DNA of 64,000 nucleotides. Origin: Natronospirillum operosum. Lineage in GTDB: Bacteria; Pseudomonadota; Gammaproteobacteria; Pseudomonadales; Natronospirillaceae. This document shows positions 38,205 through 47,908 of this stretch, piece after piece. The stretch covers positions 1,217,893-1,281,892 of the forward strand of contig NZ_SRMF01000001.1 of the NCBI RefSeq assembly GCF_004768465.1. Direction: 5' to 3'. Both the position numbers and the translations under genes were made by a program. How positions within the stretch are numbered: the stretch's first letter is position 1; each line of letters begins with the position of its first letter. Below the pieces are notes generated by a model. The model did not search any database and was not told the origin of the DNA. It worked only from the letters and a program-made list of their open reading frames with translations.

Positions 38205-38320
38205 CATTCCCTTCGCCAGTACGAACTGGATCAGGTTCAACGGGTGTGCGGCACTCTGCACTCTGGCGCGAGTACCGACTGATCTCAGCCCGACGGCATT
38301 GCTGCTGCCGGGCACCCCGA
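38205..38320 (-). promoter_or_regulatory. TPP riboswitch (thi box) controlling thiBPQ
   Basis: On the minus strand the conserved blocks appear in order: GGGGTGCCC, GGGCTGAGAT, ACCCGTTGAACCTGATCC and GGCGAAGGGAA. Downstream, CCGCC-TTTCG-GGCGG (38194 to 38180) is a possible terminator. A sequence at 38163-38150 (ATTCCCTTCTCGCC) can pair with the last aptamer block GGCGAAGGGAAT, offering an alternative fold. High TPP should lower thiBPQ expression. Confidence 0.95.
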
Positions 38321-38366
38321 TGGACGTTTGAAGTTTAACAAGCTGACCTGTCTTAGACCAGACTGA

Positions 38367-39122
38367 TCAGTCTTCGTAGAAGATGCGCACCGTTTCACTG
38401 ATGACGTCGCGCACATCCACCATGCCGACGGTCAGCGTGGCCTGGATGTCCTTCAGCGTGATCACCTTGCTGCTCTTGCCGGCAGCAGGATTCACCACCA
38501 GCGCCAGGGACGCATAATTCAGCTTGAGTTCACGCGCCAGTGCGGCTTCCGGCATGCCGGTCATGCCCACCACATCACAACCATCACGCTCCATGCGGGT
38601 GATCTCGGCCGCCGTCTCCAGACGCGGGCCCTGCGTAACCCCGTAGACGCCGCCATCGGCAATCGCCTTGCCCGACTCGCGGGCGGCGCGGCGCAGCACA
38701 TCGCGCAGGCTGTCGGTATAGGGGAAGGACAGGTCAACGTGCTTCACGCTTTCCATGTCACCCTGATAAAAGGTATGTATCCGTCCCCAGGTGTAATCGA
38801 TGATCTGATCCGGCAATACCATGGAGCGGGTGGGCATGGCTTCGATATTGATGCTGCCTACCGCATTGATCGACACAATGTCCGTGGCGTACAGCTTCTG
38901 CAGAGCCCACAGGTTGGCCCGATAGTTGACCTGGTGCGGCGGAATCCGGTGCGGATGCCCGTGGCGGGCCAGAAACAGCACCCGGTTGCCGCCCATGTCA
39001 CCCTCCAGAATTGGCGCTGACGTATGACCATAGGGCGTCTGGACATCATGCGCATTGACAACCTGTAATCGACTGGGCTCGGTCAGCCCGGTGCCGCCAA
39101 TGATGGCAATGGTTCGCGTCAT
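38367..39122 (-). CDS. S-methyl-5'-thioinosine phosphorylase (MTAP-like)
   Basis: Nucleoside phosphorylase of the MtnP/PNP group, 251 aa. Starts MTRTIAIIGGTGLTEP, with phosphate-binding ARHGHPHRIPPHQVNYRAN and purine-site VVGMTGMPEAALARE. The adjacent-to-mfd position matches Pseudomonas PA3004, shown to be specific for methylthioinosine, in recycling of methylthioadenosine after deamination; specificity here is inferred from synteny. ATG 39122 has AGGAG 11 nt upstream; a longer frame to 39308 is unlikely. Confidence 0.85.
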   Translation of the reverse strand: MTRTIAIIGGTGLTEPSRLQVVNAHDVQTPYGHTSAPILEGDMGGNRVLFLARHGHPHRIPPHQVNYRANLWALQKLYATDIVSINAVGSINIEAMPTRSMVLPDQIIDYTWGRIHTFYQGDMESVKHVDLSFPYTDSLRDVLRRAARESGKAIADGGVYGVTQGPRLETAAEITRMERDGCDVVGMTGMPEAALARELKLNYASLALVVNPAAGKSSKVITLKDIQATLTVGMVDVRDVISETVRIFYED

Positions 39123-39276
39123 GGTGAATCTGTCTCCTTGCACTCGATGCGATCTGCTGCACAGTATAACAGGAATGTGACGGCTCGCATGGCCGGTCTG
39201 CAGCGCCTGCAGTGTCTTCTGTGGCCGGAGCGGAAGCCGCTGCTGAATCCACCCTCGGCAAACTGATCTGCGCCTT

Positions 39277-39303
39277 GAGTGTAATCGCTTACATGATACA
39301 CTC
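39277..39303 (+). promoter_or_regulatory. Nested palindromic operator upstream of the GH3 gene
   Basis: TGTAA-TCGC-TTACA (39280-39293) has the shape of a LacI-family operator. It is enclosed in a second inverted repeat, GAGTGTA (39277-39283) and TACACTC (39297-39303). Lies 31 bp before the GH3 ATG. No LacI-type regulator is encoded in the window. Confidence 0.5.
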
Positions 39304-39334
39304 TGCACCCTGCCGACTGACCCTGGAGACCCCT

Positions 39335-41563
39335 ATGGCCAATTTTGATCCTGCAACCGTATTAAGCCATCTCAGCGTGGAAGAAAAAGTGCGTCTGCTG
39401 TGCGGCAAGGACGCCTGGACTCTGCACGGTCTGCCTGCAGAATCAGTGCCGGAAATCGTCATGACCGACGGCCCGCACGGGGTGCGCCTGACCGCAGCGG
39501 CCACCCTGAATGACGATACCCACCCTGCCACCGTGTTTCCGGTTGAAGCCGCCATGGCAGCCACCTGGAACCCGGAGCTGATAAAGGAGGTGGCAGCGGC
39601 CATCGGGCGGGAATGCCAGGCGCTGGGCGTTGGCGTCATTCTGGGCCCGGGCCTCAATGGCAAGCGCAGCCCACTGGGTGGCCGCAATTTCGAATATTTC
39701 TCCGAAGATCCCTATCTGACCGGCGTCATGGCCAGCGCCTATGTGCAGGGCGTGCAGAGCGAGGGCGTCGGTGCCTGTATCAAGCACTTTGTCGGCAACG
39801 AACAGGAAACCCGGCGTTTTCAGATCAACACGCAGGTGGATGAACGCACGCTGCAGGAAATCTACCTGGCCCCGTTTGCCCGCGCCATCCGCGAAGCCAG
39901 CCCCTGGACCGTGATGGGCGCCTACAACAGCGTCAATGGCGAGTTCGCCTGCCAGAATTCCGATGTGCTGCAGCGCCTGCTGCGTGACGAGCTGGGTTTT
40001 GACGGTCTGGTCATGTCGGACTGGTCGGCGGTACAGGACAAGACTCTGGCCCATGCCAATGGCCTGGATCTGGAAATGCCGGGGCCGGCGCTGCGCGATC
40101 ACGAACTGCTGAATGCCGTGCAGTCGGGCCAGCTTGATGAAGCCAGCCTGGACCAGCGCGTGCTGCGCGTACTGAAGCTGATCCGCCAGGTCACCGACGC
40201 ACGCAAGGCCGTGACCGTGGACTGGGATGCACACCATGAACTGGCTGTGCGCGCCGCCGCAGACAGCATGGTACTGCTCAAGCATGAACAGGAGTTGCTG
40301 CCACTCGCCAAGGCCGACAGCATCGCGCTGATCGGCCAGTTTGCCACCGAGCCCCGTTTTCAGGGTGGCGGCAGCTCCCACATGAAGCCCAAACAGATGA
40401 GCACCGTTCTGGATGCGCTGTCGGCACGGGGGTCGGTCTCCTACGCTGCCGGTTACACCGAGACCGAGGTCTCCTCCGCACAGCTGACTGAGGCCGTGGA
40501 GACCGCCCGTCAGGCCGACCGCGTGGTCCTGCTCACCGGCACCACAGACAGCATGGAAAGCGAAGGCTTCGACCGCGCCGACATGAAGCTGGCACCCGAC
40601 CATGTGCGCCTGATTCAAGCCGTGGCGGCCGTCAATCCCAACCTGGTCGTGGTGCTGCACAGCGGCTCCGCCCTGGATACCCGGGACATCGAGGACATCT
40701 GCCCGGTACTGCTGCAGGCCTGGTTGCCCGGCCAGGGCGGCGGCGAGGCTCTGGCCCGCGTGCTGCAAGGCGAGACCAACCCGGGCGGCAAGCTGTCGGA
40801 AACCTTCCCACTGCGCCTGGAGCACAACCCGACCTATGAAACCTTCCCCGGTAACAAGACAGACACCACCTATCACGAGGGTCTGTTTGTCGGCTATCGC
40901 TACTATGATTCCAAGGTCCTGCCGGTGCAGTATCCCTTTGGTCATGGCCTGAGCTACACCCGCTTCGAACTGAGCGATCTCCGGGTCGAGCAGTCGGGCC
41001 AGCAGCCGCCCGTCGCGCTGGAAGTCACGCTGAAAAATACCGGCGCGCGGGCCGGCTCTGAGGTCGTGCAGGTCTATATTCAAGATGCACAGAGCACCTA
41101 CCGGCGCCCCGAACAGGAACTGAAGGGCCTGGCCCGGGTGCACCTGGAGCCGGGCGCCGAACAGAGAGTCCGCATTGCGCTGGACGACCAGGCCTTTGCC
41201 TACTATGTCACCCATCTGGGCCGGTTCGCTGTCGAGAGTGGCCGCTTCGAGCTCAGGGCTGGCTTTTCATCGCGCGACATTCGGCTGACCGCATCGGTGG
41301 ACGTGAACAGCGACACCGAGGTGCGCATTCTGCCGACCATGGAAGATCCGGTGAACGAGTGGCTGGCCGACAGCCGCACCGAGCCGGCCATGACTCAGGT
41401 TCTGGCGGACCTCGGCTTCGACGAGGACCATCCGATGTGGGCCATCGTCATGGGGTTCCCCATCCCGCAGCTGCTCAAGTTCATCCCCTGGATGGGCCAT
41501 GATGAGGCGACAGCGGAGCGCGTTCGGCAGCAGCTGGCAGACCGACGAAACGCAGCAGGCTGA
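39335..41563 (+). CDS. Family GH3 beta-glucosidase-like enzyme, cytoplasmic
   Basis: 742 aa without a signal peptide, so intracellular. GH3 N-terminal domain: MTDGPHGVR, LGPGLNGKRSPLGGRNFEYF, KHFVGNEQE, and the nucleophile Asp229 in FDGLVMSDWSAVQ. C-terminal GH3 domain with LLKHEQELLPL and QAWLPGQGGGEALARVL; acid/base Glu probably in TDSMESEGFDR. Then a fibronectin III-like domain (LEVTLKNTGARAGSEVVQVY). The last 70 residues form an extra tail that overlaps the convergent bcr gene by 83 bp. Likely hydrolyses imported beta-glucosides or cellobiose; specificity unknown. Confidence 0.9.
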   Translation: MANFDPATVLSHLSVEEKVRLLCGKDAWTLHGLPAESVPEIVMTDGPHGVRLTAAATLNDDTHPATVFPVEAAMAATWNPELIKEVAAAIGRECQALGVGVILGPGLNGKRSPLGGRNFEYFSEDPYLTGVMASAYVQGVQSEGVGACIKHFVGNEQETRRFQINTQVDERTLQEIYLAPFARAIREASPWTVMGAYNSVNGEFACQNSDVLQRLLRDELGFDGLVMSDWSAVQDKTLAHANGLDLEMPGPALRDHELLNAVQSGQLDEASLDQRVLRVLKLIRQVTDARKAVTVDWDAHHELAVRAAADSMVLLKHEQELLPLAKADSIALIGQFATEPRFQGGGSSHMKPKQMSTVLDALSARGSVSYAAGYTETEVSSAQLTEAVETARQADRVVLLTGTTDSMESEGFDRADMKLAPDHVRLIQAVAAVNPNLVVVLHSGSALDTRDIEDICPVLLQAWLPGQGGGEALARVLQGETNPGGKLSETFPLRLEHNPTYETFPGNKTDTTYHEGLFVGYRYYDSKVLPVQYPFGHGLSYTRFELSDLRVEQSGQQPPVALEVTLKNTGARAGSEVVQVYIQDAQSTYRRPEQELKGLARVHLEPGAEQRVRIALDDQAFAYYVTHLGRFAVESGRFELRAGFSSRDIRLTASVDVNSDTEVRILPTMEDPVNEWLADSRTEPAMTQVLADLGFDEDHPMWAIVMGFPIPQLLKFIPWMGHDEATAERVRQQLADRRNAAG

Positions 41564-42710
41564 AGGCCAGCAGGCCCATGGCCGCCATGCCCCCGGCCAG
41601 GGGTATGGCGGTCGCCTGCGCCAGCGCACCAATACCGAAGGTGGTGACGGTAGCGATGGAGAACTGCATCACACCCAGCAGGGCGGAGGCCGTGCCCACG
41701 CGCAGATTCGGCAGCGACAGGGCGCAGGCCGACGCATTGGGATTGATCAGGCCAATACTGGCAATAAAGCAGAAGACCAGCGGCAACAGGAACCACAGCG
41801 GCGGCTGTTGCAGCAGCAGGGCGCCGGCCAGCATGGTCAGGCCGGAGATCGGCAGCACCCAGATCACTACCCGCACCACTTCTTGCATCGGCCAGCGGTG
41901 CAGCAGCCAGGTGTTGAGCTGGCTGAGGGCAATAAAGCCGGCGGCATTGGTGCCGAAGACGATGGCGTACTGCTCGGGTGTCAGACCATAGGTGCCCATC
42001 AGCAGCGCCGGTGACGAGCCCAGATAGGCAAAGAAACCACCCATGGCCAGACCCGTGGTGAGCGCAAACCCCATATATTCGGGGCGCCGCAGCAGCTCTG
42101 CGTAGTCACCAAAGACCCGCCGCAGACTGAGCTTGCGCTGGTCACCGGCATGCGTTTCCTCCAGCCCCCAGATCAGCCAGGCCAGGCAGGCCGATGCCGC
42201 CAGCGCCTGAAACAGGAAGATCCAGCGCCAGCTGCCCAGCGTCAGCACCAGGGTGCCGGCGATCGGGGCCAGGATGGGCGCCACTCCCAAGACCAGAATC
42301 AGCATGGAAAAGGCCTTGGCGGCATCCTGCGGGTCTGTCTTGTCCCGCACCACGGCCCGCGCAATGACCATGCCTGCACAGCCGCCCATGGCCTGCACAA
42401 AGCGCCATACCAGCAATGATTCGGCCGTGCTCACCAGCGCACAGGCCAGCGCCGCAATGATATAGAGCACCATGCCCACGATCATGGGCAGCTTGCGACC
42501 GAAGCGATCGCTGAGCGGACCATAGAGACCCTGGCCCAGCGCAATACCGATAAAATAGCTGGCCAGCGTCAGTTCGATGGCGTTGGTGGTGGTATCCAGA
42601 TCATCGGCAATGGCCACAAAGGCCGGCAGATACATGTCGATCGCCAGCGGACCCAGGGCTGTGATCAGCCCCATCAGAATCAGCCAGGGAGGGAAATTGC
42701 GATAGGTCAT
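41481..42710 (-). CDS. Bcr/CflA-family MFS drug exporter
   Basis: 409 aa, twelve predicted helices. Bcr/CflA motifs: LGPLAIDMYLPAFVAIADDL in helix 1, GQGLYGPLSDRFGRKLPM (MFS motif A) in loop 2-3, and CAGMVIARAVVRD in helix 4. Probably exports drugs or small metabolites by proton antiport. Its 3' end overlaps the GH3 gene on the opposite strand. The upstream 76 bp to prmC hold no clear element. Confidence 0.9.
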   Translation of the reverse strand: MTYRNFPPWLILMGLITALGPLAIDMYLPAFVAIADDLDTTTNAIELTLASYFIGIALGQGLYGPLSDRFGRKLPMIVGMVLYIIAALACALVSTAESLLVWRFVQAMGGCAGMVIARAVVRDKTDPQDAAKAFSMLILVLGVAPILAPIAGTLVLTLGSWRWIFLFQALAASACLAWLIWGLEETHAGDQRKLSLRRVFGDYAELLRRPEYMGFALTTGLAMGGFFAYLGSSPALLMGTYGLTPEQYAIVFGTNAAGFIALSQLNTWLLHRWPMQEVVRVVIWVLPISGLTMLAGALLLQQPPLWFLLPLVFCFIASIGLINPNASACALSLPNLRVGTASALLGVMQFSIATVTTFGIGALAQATAIPLAGGMAAMGLLAFSLLRFVGLPAAAERAPLSPHHGPSRG

Positions 42711-42786
42711 CGGCCGATGTTACCAGATGTAACCGTTTTCTTTTGCCTCTCGAACTGCACACGCTCACGCTGCGGAGCATCGAGTG

Positions 42787-43653
42787 TCAAGCAGGATTGA
42801 CAGTGATGCGTTGCGGTCGCCGACCCCAGGTAACGCGCACATGACCACCCAGATCACGCCGCCGCTGCAACTGCTCATAGCCGGCATCGATCAGCAACAG
42901 GGCGACATCATCCGCCTGATCATAACCATGCTCCAGAAACAGCCAGCCGCCAGCCCGCAGCACCGCCCGCCCCTGCTGTGCTATGCGTTTCAGGTCGGCC
43001 AGCCCGTCCTCTTCGGCCACCAGCGCCGAGGCTGGCTCGAAGCGCAGATCGCCCTGCTGCAGGTGCGGGTCGTCGGCCCGGATATAGGGCGGATTGCTGA
43101 CCAGCACATCCTGGCTGTGTGGCGCCAGTGCCGCACACCAGTCGCTGCACAGAAACTGCACTCGCGTCAGCTCATTGCGCCGGGCATTGCGGGTGGCCAG
43201 TTGCACTGCCGCCAGCGAACGATCGGTGCCCTGCACAGTCCATTGCGGCCGTTCACGCGCCAGCGCCAGCGCAATGGCTCCGGTGCCGGTACCCAGGTCG
43301 GTCAGGGTCAGTGGCCGTGCGGGCACTTCCTCCAGCACCGCTTCCACCAGGGTTTCGGTATCCGGCCGGGGGATCAGCGTGCTGGCGTCGGTTTCCAGGT
43401 CCAGCGACCAGAAACCCCGGTGGCCGGTGATATGCGCCACCGGCTCGCCGCCCGCCCGGCGCTGCAGGGCGCTGTCCAGACGCTGCTGCTCGGTCGCGGA
43501 CAGCTCGTGCTCCGGCCAGGTCCGCAGCCAGGTGGAAGAGCGCTCCAGCGCCCAGCACAGCAGATGCTCGACGTCGGTGGCCCGCGTGGTGTCGGGCAGC
43601 CCCGCTGTCTGCAGTTGCTGCAGGCCCAGGCGCCGGGCCTCGGCCAGGGTCAC
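42787..43653 (-). CDS. prmC: Release factor N5-glutamine methyltransferase
   Basis: Methylates the Gln of the GGQ motif of RF1 and RF2. 288 aa. SAM-binding [15 protein letters not shown] and catalytic NPPY at 187-190 (LVSNPPYIR). [13 protein letters not shown] and LIPRPDTE are typical of PrmC. Starts at GTG 43653 overlapping the prfA stop (GTGA). Confidence 0.96.
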   Translation of the reverse strand: MTLAEARRLGLQQLQTAGLPDTTRATDVEHLLCWALERSSTWLRTWPEHELSATEQQRLDSALQRRAGGEPVAHITGHRGFWSLDLETDASTLIPRPDTETLVEAVLEEVPARPLTLTDLGTGTGAIALALARERPQWTVQGTDRSLAAVQLATRNARRNELTRVQFLCSDWCAALAPHSQDVLVSNPPYIRADDPHLQQGDLRFEPASALVAEEDGLADLKRIAQQGRAVLRAGGWLFLEHGYDQADDVALLLIDAGYEQLQRRRDLGGHVRVTWGRRPQRITVNPA

Positions 43654-44741
43654 GCGTCCCCCTGCCCCAGTTCGGCCAGCAGGTCAGCCTGGTGCTCGGT
43701 CAGCAGCGGCTGGATGATGTCACCCAACTGACCGCTCATGACTTCGTCCAGCTTGTACAGCGTCAGATTGATGCGATGATCCGTCACCCGACCCTGTGGG
43801 AAATTATAGGTTCTGATGCGTTCCGAACGATCTCCGGAGCCAACCAGCAATCGGCGTTCCGAGGCCTGCTGCTGTTGGGCGCTGTCTTTCTGCGCCTGCT
43901 CCAGCCGGCTGGCCAGCAGCGCCATGGCCTTGGCCCGGTTCTTGTGCTGGGAACGTTCTTCCTGACACTCGACCACCAGCCCGGTGGGCAGGTGGGTAAT
44001 GCGAATCGCCGAATCCGTGGTGTTGACGTGCTGGCCGCCGGCTCCCGAGGAGCGATAGGTGTCGATTCGCAGGTCTTCCTTGCGAATATCCACCGCCTCG
44101 GCGGCGTCGGCCTCCGGCAGCACGGCCACGGTACAGGCCGAGGTATGAATGCGCCCCTGCGACTCCGTGGCCGGTACGCGCTGCACTCGGTGCGCGCCGG
44201 ATTCGAACTTGAGGTCACCATAGACGCCATCGCCGGTAACCCGGCTGATCACTTCGCGGAAACCGCCCTGCTCGCCTTCGCTGGCACTGATCATCTCGAT
44301 GCGCCAGCCCCGGCTCTCGGCATAGCGGCTGTACATGCGAAACAGATCGCCAGCGAACAGGGCCGCCTCGTCACCGCCAGTGCCGGCCCGGACCTCCAGG
44401 AACACGCTCTTGCGGTCATCCGGGTCGCGCGGCAGCAGCAGGGCCTGCAGTTCCCCTTCCAGGCTCTCCAGCCGGGTTTCCACTGCAGCCAGTTCTTCCT
44501 CGCCCAGCGCTCGCATCTCGGCATCGCTGTCAGCCAGCATGGTCTGTGCTGCGGCCTGATCACCCAGGGCGCTGCGATAGGCATCGTAGGCGCGCACCAC
44601 GGGCTCGAGCTCTGCATATTCCTGCGAGTAGCGCCGGAACTGATCCTGCTCGCCGATCACGCCCGGGTCTGCCAGCAGGGCCGACAGCTCATCAAAGCGT
44701 TCCAGCAATTGGTCCAGCTTGGCCTGCAGTGATGTTTTCAT
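43650..44741 (-). CDS. prfA: Peptide chain release factor 1
   Basis: Recognises UAA and UAG stop codons. 363 aa. GGQ at 235-237 ([13 protein letters not shown]) and the stop-codon-reading PAT tripeptide at about 190-192 (VPATESQGR), which separates RF1 from RF2 (SPF). Directly abuts the hemA stop. Its modifying enzyme is the next gene. Confidence 0.97.
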   Translation of the reverse strand: MKTSLQAKLDQLLERFDELSALLADPGVIGEQDQFRRYSQEYAELEPVVRAYDAYRSALGDQAAAQTMLADSDAEMRALGEEELAAVETRLESLEGELQALLLPRDPDDRKSVFLEVRAGTGGDEAALFAGDLFRMYSRYAESRGWRIEMISASEGEQGGFREVISRVTGDGVYGDLKFESGAHRVQRVPATESQGRIHTSACTVAVLPEADAAEAVDIRKEDLRIDTYRSSGAGGQHVNTTDSAIRITHLPTGLVVECQEERSQHKNRAKAMALLASRLEQAQKDSAQQQQASERRLLVGSGDRSERIRTYNFPQGRVTDHRINLTLYKLDEVMSGQLGDIIQPLLTEHQADLLAELGQGDA

Positions 44742-46022
44742 TCATCTATCCTGTTGGTCGTCGTCGCGGTCATCCAGAGCGAACAGATCCCGCACCTGGC
44801 TGATCTGATCCTGCCTGCCTTCGCGGCCCGCCTGGCGCAGGTAGAGTGTCGGCGCATGCAGAAACTTGTTGGTCAGGCCGCGCGCCATCTGCCGCAGCAC
44901 CTGCTCCGGGTCATCACCCCGGGCCAGCAGGCGGCGAGCCTTGTCCAGTTCCTGCTCGGCCAGTTCCTGGGTGGTCTGACGCAATTCGCGGATGTGAGCG
45001 CCGGCCGAACGTTCGCGCTGGCTTTCGGCATAGGTCTGCACCGCCCGCACGATGATCTCGTCGGCCTCGCGGGCCGCGACCTGGCGCGACTGCACATTGT
45101 CTTCGATGACCTGCTGCAGGTCATCCACAGTGTAGAGATAGACATCGCCAAGATCGTCCACCTCGGGCTCGATATCCCTTGGCACCGCGATATCCACCAT
45201 GAACATCGGGCTGTGGCGGCGCTTTTTCAGCGCCTTTTCCACCACACCCTTGCCCAGTATGGGCAACTGGCTGGCGGTGGATGAAATTACGATATCGGCG
45301 CCGGCCAGATTGTCCGGAATGTCGCCCAGCAGGATGGCGCGGGCGCCAAACTGCCGAGCCAGGCGTTCGGCGCGTTCCAGGGTGCGGTTGGCTACCGTGA
45401 TACTGGCGATCCCGCGCTCGTGCAGGTGGCGGGCGACCAGCTCTATGGTTTCGCCGGCCCCGATCAGCAGCGCGTGGCAGCGCGACAGATCCGAGAACAG
45501 GTGCGTGCTCATGTCCACGGCGGCATAGGCCACCGATACCGGGTTGCGCCCGATCGCGGTATCGGTACGCACGGACTTGGCCACCCCGAAGCAATGCTGG
45601 AACAGCGTATTCAACTGGCCGGAGACGGTGTCTGCTTCGCGGGCAACGGCAAAGGCAGACTTCAGCTGCCCCAGTATCTGCGGCTCGCCGAGAACCAGAG
45701 AATCGAGCCCGGAGGCCACGCGGGACAGATGGTTGACCACTTCCAGCTCGTGAAACTCGTAGCTGCAGGAGGTCAGCTGATCACCCGGCACACCATGATA
45801 ATCAGCCAGCCACGCGCGCAGCTCCGCCCCATCGGCAGACGAAGGCAGATTGCAGTAGATTTCGCTGCGGTTGCAGGTAGACACGATCACCGCTTCAGAC
45901 ACCCGGCCGCTGTCTATCAACTCCCGATGCGCCGCCACCAACTGGTCGGGCGCGAAAGCCACTTTTTCCCGCACCTCGACTGGTGCAGTTTTATGATTGA
46001 TTCCCACGGCAACGAGCGGCAT
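44742..46022 (-). CDS. hemA: Glutamyl-tRNA reductase
   Basis: First committed step of haem synthesis by the C5 pathway: reduces Glu-tRNA to glutamate-1-semialdehyde with NADPH. 426 aa. Catalytic Cys50 (STCNRSEIYC), LGEPQILGQLK, NADPH-binding LLIGAGETIELVARHL and the C-terminal dimerisation helices. First gene of hemA-prfA-prmC, divergent from the TPR lipoprotein gene, as in Pseudomonas. Confidence 0.97.
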   Translation of the reverse strand: MPLVAVGINHKTAPVEVREKVAFAPDQLVAAHRELIDSGRVSEAVIVSTCNRSEIYCNLPSSADGAELRAWLADYHGVPGDQLTSCSYEFHELEVVNHLSRVASGLDSLVLGEPQILGQLKSAFAVAREADTVSGQLNTLFQHCFGVAKSVRTDTAIGRNPVSVAYAAVDMSTHLFSDLSRCHALLIGAGETIELVARHLHERGIASITVANRTLERAERLARQFGARAILLGDIPDNLAGADIVISSTASQLPILGKGVVEKALKKRRHSPMFMVDIAVPRDIEPEVDDLGDVYLYTVDDLQQVIEDNVQSRQVAAREADEIIVRAVQTYAESQRERSAGAHIRELRQTTQELAEQELDKARRLLARGDDPEQVLRQMARGLTNKFLHAPTLYLRQAGREGRQDQISQVRDLFALDDRDDDQQDR

Positions 46023-46147
46023 ATTCTTTTGTGTGTCTTTACTGCATATACTGGGGGCGTGAGTTACACTCAGCCAGATTCAAATCGGCTCGCCATTCTA
46101 CACGAAAAACCGCTGCAGTGGATGTGTTGCGGTCGGGAAGTCTACAC

Positions 46148-47908
46148 TTGAAAAAATTCTGCATACCGTTGTCCACGCTATTCATTCTGCTGCTCTGGGG
46201 CTGCACCACAGCACCCTCGGCGCCGGATTCAGACACTTCTGATGATGCCGCACCTGCAGCAGACTCCACCCTGCCCACTGAGCCCCTGTCGCCGCCTCCG
46301 GTCCATTATGAGCTGGACGGTTCCGGGTTCTATCGCCTGCTGATGAGCGAACTGGCCCTGCTCAACGAGGAGCCCGAAGTGGCCCTGATGCTGCTGGGCG
46401 AGGCGCACGAACAATACCCGCGCGATCGCTACATACTGCAGCGCGTGGCCCCTCTGGCCGCGCAAATGGGTAATCTGCCGTTGTCGCTGCGCTATTTCAG
46501 CCACTGGACCGAGGTCTCCCCCCATGATACCGATGCCTGGCATGGTGTCTGGCAACTGGCGCTGGCCGATATCGACCCTGACCTGGCCATCGACGCCCTG
46601 CAGGCGCTGCTGGATCTGAATCCCGGCTATGAGTTCTACACGCCCTTCGAGCGCCTCACCGAGTGGGAATATCCGGATCTCGACCGCCTGTACAGCGCCG
46701 TCACCCAGTCCGATCTGGGTCAGAGTGACAATCCGGATGTCCTGTTGCTGCTCGGTTTCCTGGCTGAGCTGCAGGACGACATGACGCGCGCCGAGAGCTA
46801 CTGGCACAGCCTGGCCGACCAGATGCAAAGCCGCCGCGACTATTACGCCTACGGTGAAATTCTGACCGACCTGAATGCGAGCAATGGTGCCCGCATCGTG
46901 CTCAATGCCGGCACCGAAGTCTATCCGGATGAACCCCGTTTTTACCTGCAACTGGCGCGCACCTGGCTGCAGGTGGATGATCAGGTCACGGCGCTGGAGG
47001 TGCTGCAGGCCGGTCTCGAACACAGCCCCGAAGCACCCGCCCTGCTGCGCTTTGCCGGCGAACTGGCATTCGACCAGGGACGCCCGGAAGCAGAAGACCT
47101 GTTCACGCGCCTGCTGGATACGCCCGAGTACTCGGCCGGCCACTATTATCTGGGGCGGCTGGCACAGGAAGACAATGAACCCGAGCGGGCGTTTGAGCAC
47201 TATCATGCCATCAGCGACACCGAGTGGGCACTCGGCGCCATGCAGCAGATGATAGAGTTGTTGCACGCCAGCGCCCTGCCGGAAGTCAGCGCGCGTGACC
47301 TGTTTGCCGAGCAGCGCGACCGCTTCCCCGACCTGATCGTGGAGATGACCGAAGTCCAGGGCCGCTACTGGTATGACATCGGCAACTATGAAGATGCCTT
47401 TCATACTTTCAGCCTGGGCCTGCGGGTCGCGCCAAACGATTTCTATCTGCTGTACATGCGCGCCCTGTCCGCCGAGCCGCTGGATCGCCTGGACGACCTT
47501 GAAGCCGACCTGCGCCTGATTCTGGACCAGGACCCGGACAACACCGCCGCGCTGAATGCACTGGGCTATACGCTGGTCGACCGCACCGATCGGGTTGACG
47601 AAGCTGCCCCCATGATCGAGCAGGCCTATCAGCAAAACCCGGATTCCTATGCTATCAAGGACAGCCTGGGCTGGCTGCGCTTCCATCAGAGTCGCTATGA
47701 CGAAGCCGTCGAGATTCTCGCAGAAGCGCTTGAAATGCAGGGCTGGGAAAACGAAGATGACGAAATCGTCAGCCACTATATTGAAGCCCTGTGGGCCAGC
47801 GGACAGCAAGACAAGGCAAAGGATATAGCCCGCCAGTGGCTCGAACGCCATGGCTTCACCGAGCGCCTGCAGGAACTGGCCAACAGACTGGAGCTGAACA
47901 TCCCTTGA
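46148..47908 (+). CDS. TPR-repeat outer-membrane lipoprotein
   Basis: 586 aa. The start is taken as TTG 46148, giving LKKFCIPLSTLFILLLWGC, a good lipoprotein signal with Cys19; no ATG exists nearby in frame. A low-complexity Asp/Ala/Pro linker follows. The rest is tetratricopeptide-like helical repeats (for example ALNALGYTLVDRTDRVDEA and AIKDSLGWLRFHQSRYDEAV near 505-560). Matches the lipoprotein lying between hemA and lolB in Pseudomonas. Possible role in outer-membrane assembly is inferred only. Confidence 0.85.
   Translation: MKKFCIPLSTLFILLLWGCTTAPSAPDSDTSDDAAPAADSTLPTEPLSPPPVHYELDGSGFYRLLMSELALLNEEPEVALMLLGEAHEQYPRDRYILQRVAPLAAQMGNLPLSLRYFSHWTEVSPHDTDAWHGVWQLALADIDPDLAIDALQALLDLNPGYEFYTPFERLTEWEYPDLDRLYSAVTQSDLGQSDNPDVLLLLGFLAELQDDMTRAESYWHSLADQMQSRRDYYAYGEILTDLNASNGARIVLNAGTEVYPDEPRFYLQLARTWLQVDDQVTALEVLQAGLEHSPEAPALLRFAGELAFDQGRPEAEDLFTRLLDTPEYSAGHYYLGRLAQEDNEPERAFEHYHAISDTEWALGAMQQMIELLHASALPEVSARDLFAEQRDRFPDLIVEMTEVQGRYWYDIGNYEDAFHTFSLGLRVAPNDFYLLYMRALSAEPLDRLDDLEADLRLILDQDPDNTAALNALGYTLVDRTDRVDEAAPMIEQAYQQNPDSYAIKDSLGWLRFHQSRYDEAVEILAEALEMQGWENEDDEIVSHYIEALWASGQQDKAKDIARQWLERHGFTERLQELANRLELNIP

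Noticed and set aside
42711-42786. Ter-like site near GATGTTACCAGATGTAACCG
   Set aside because: Only loosely similar to the E. coli Ter core; by-eye search of the window found no convincing match.
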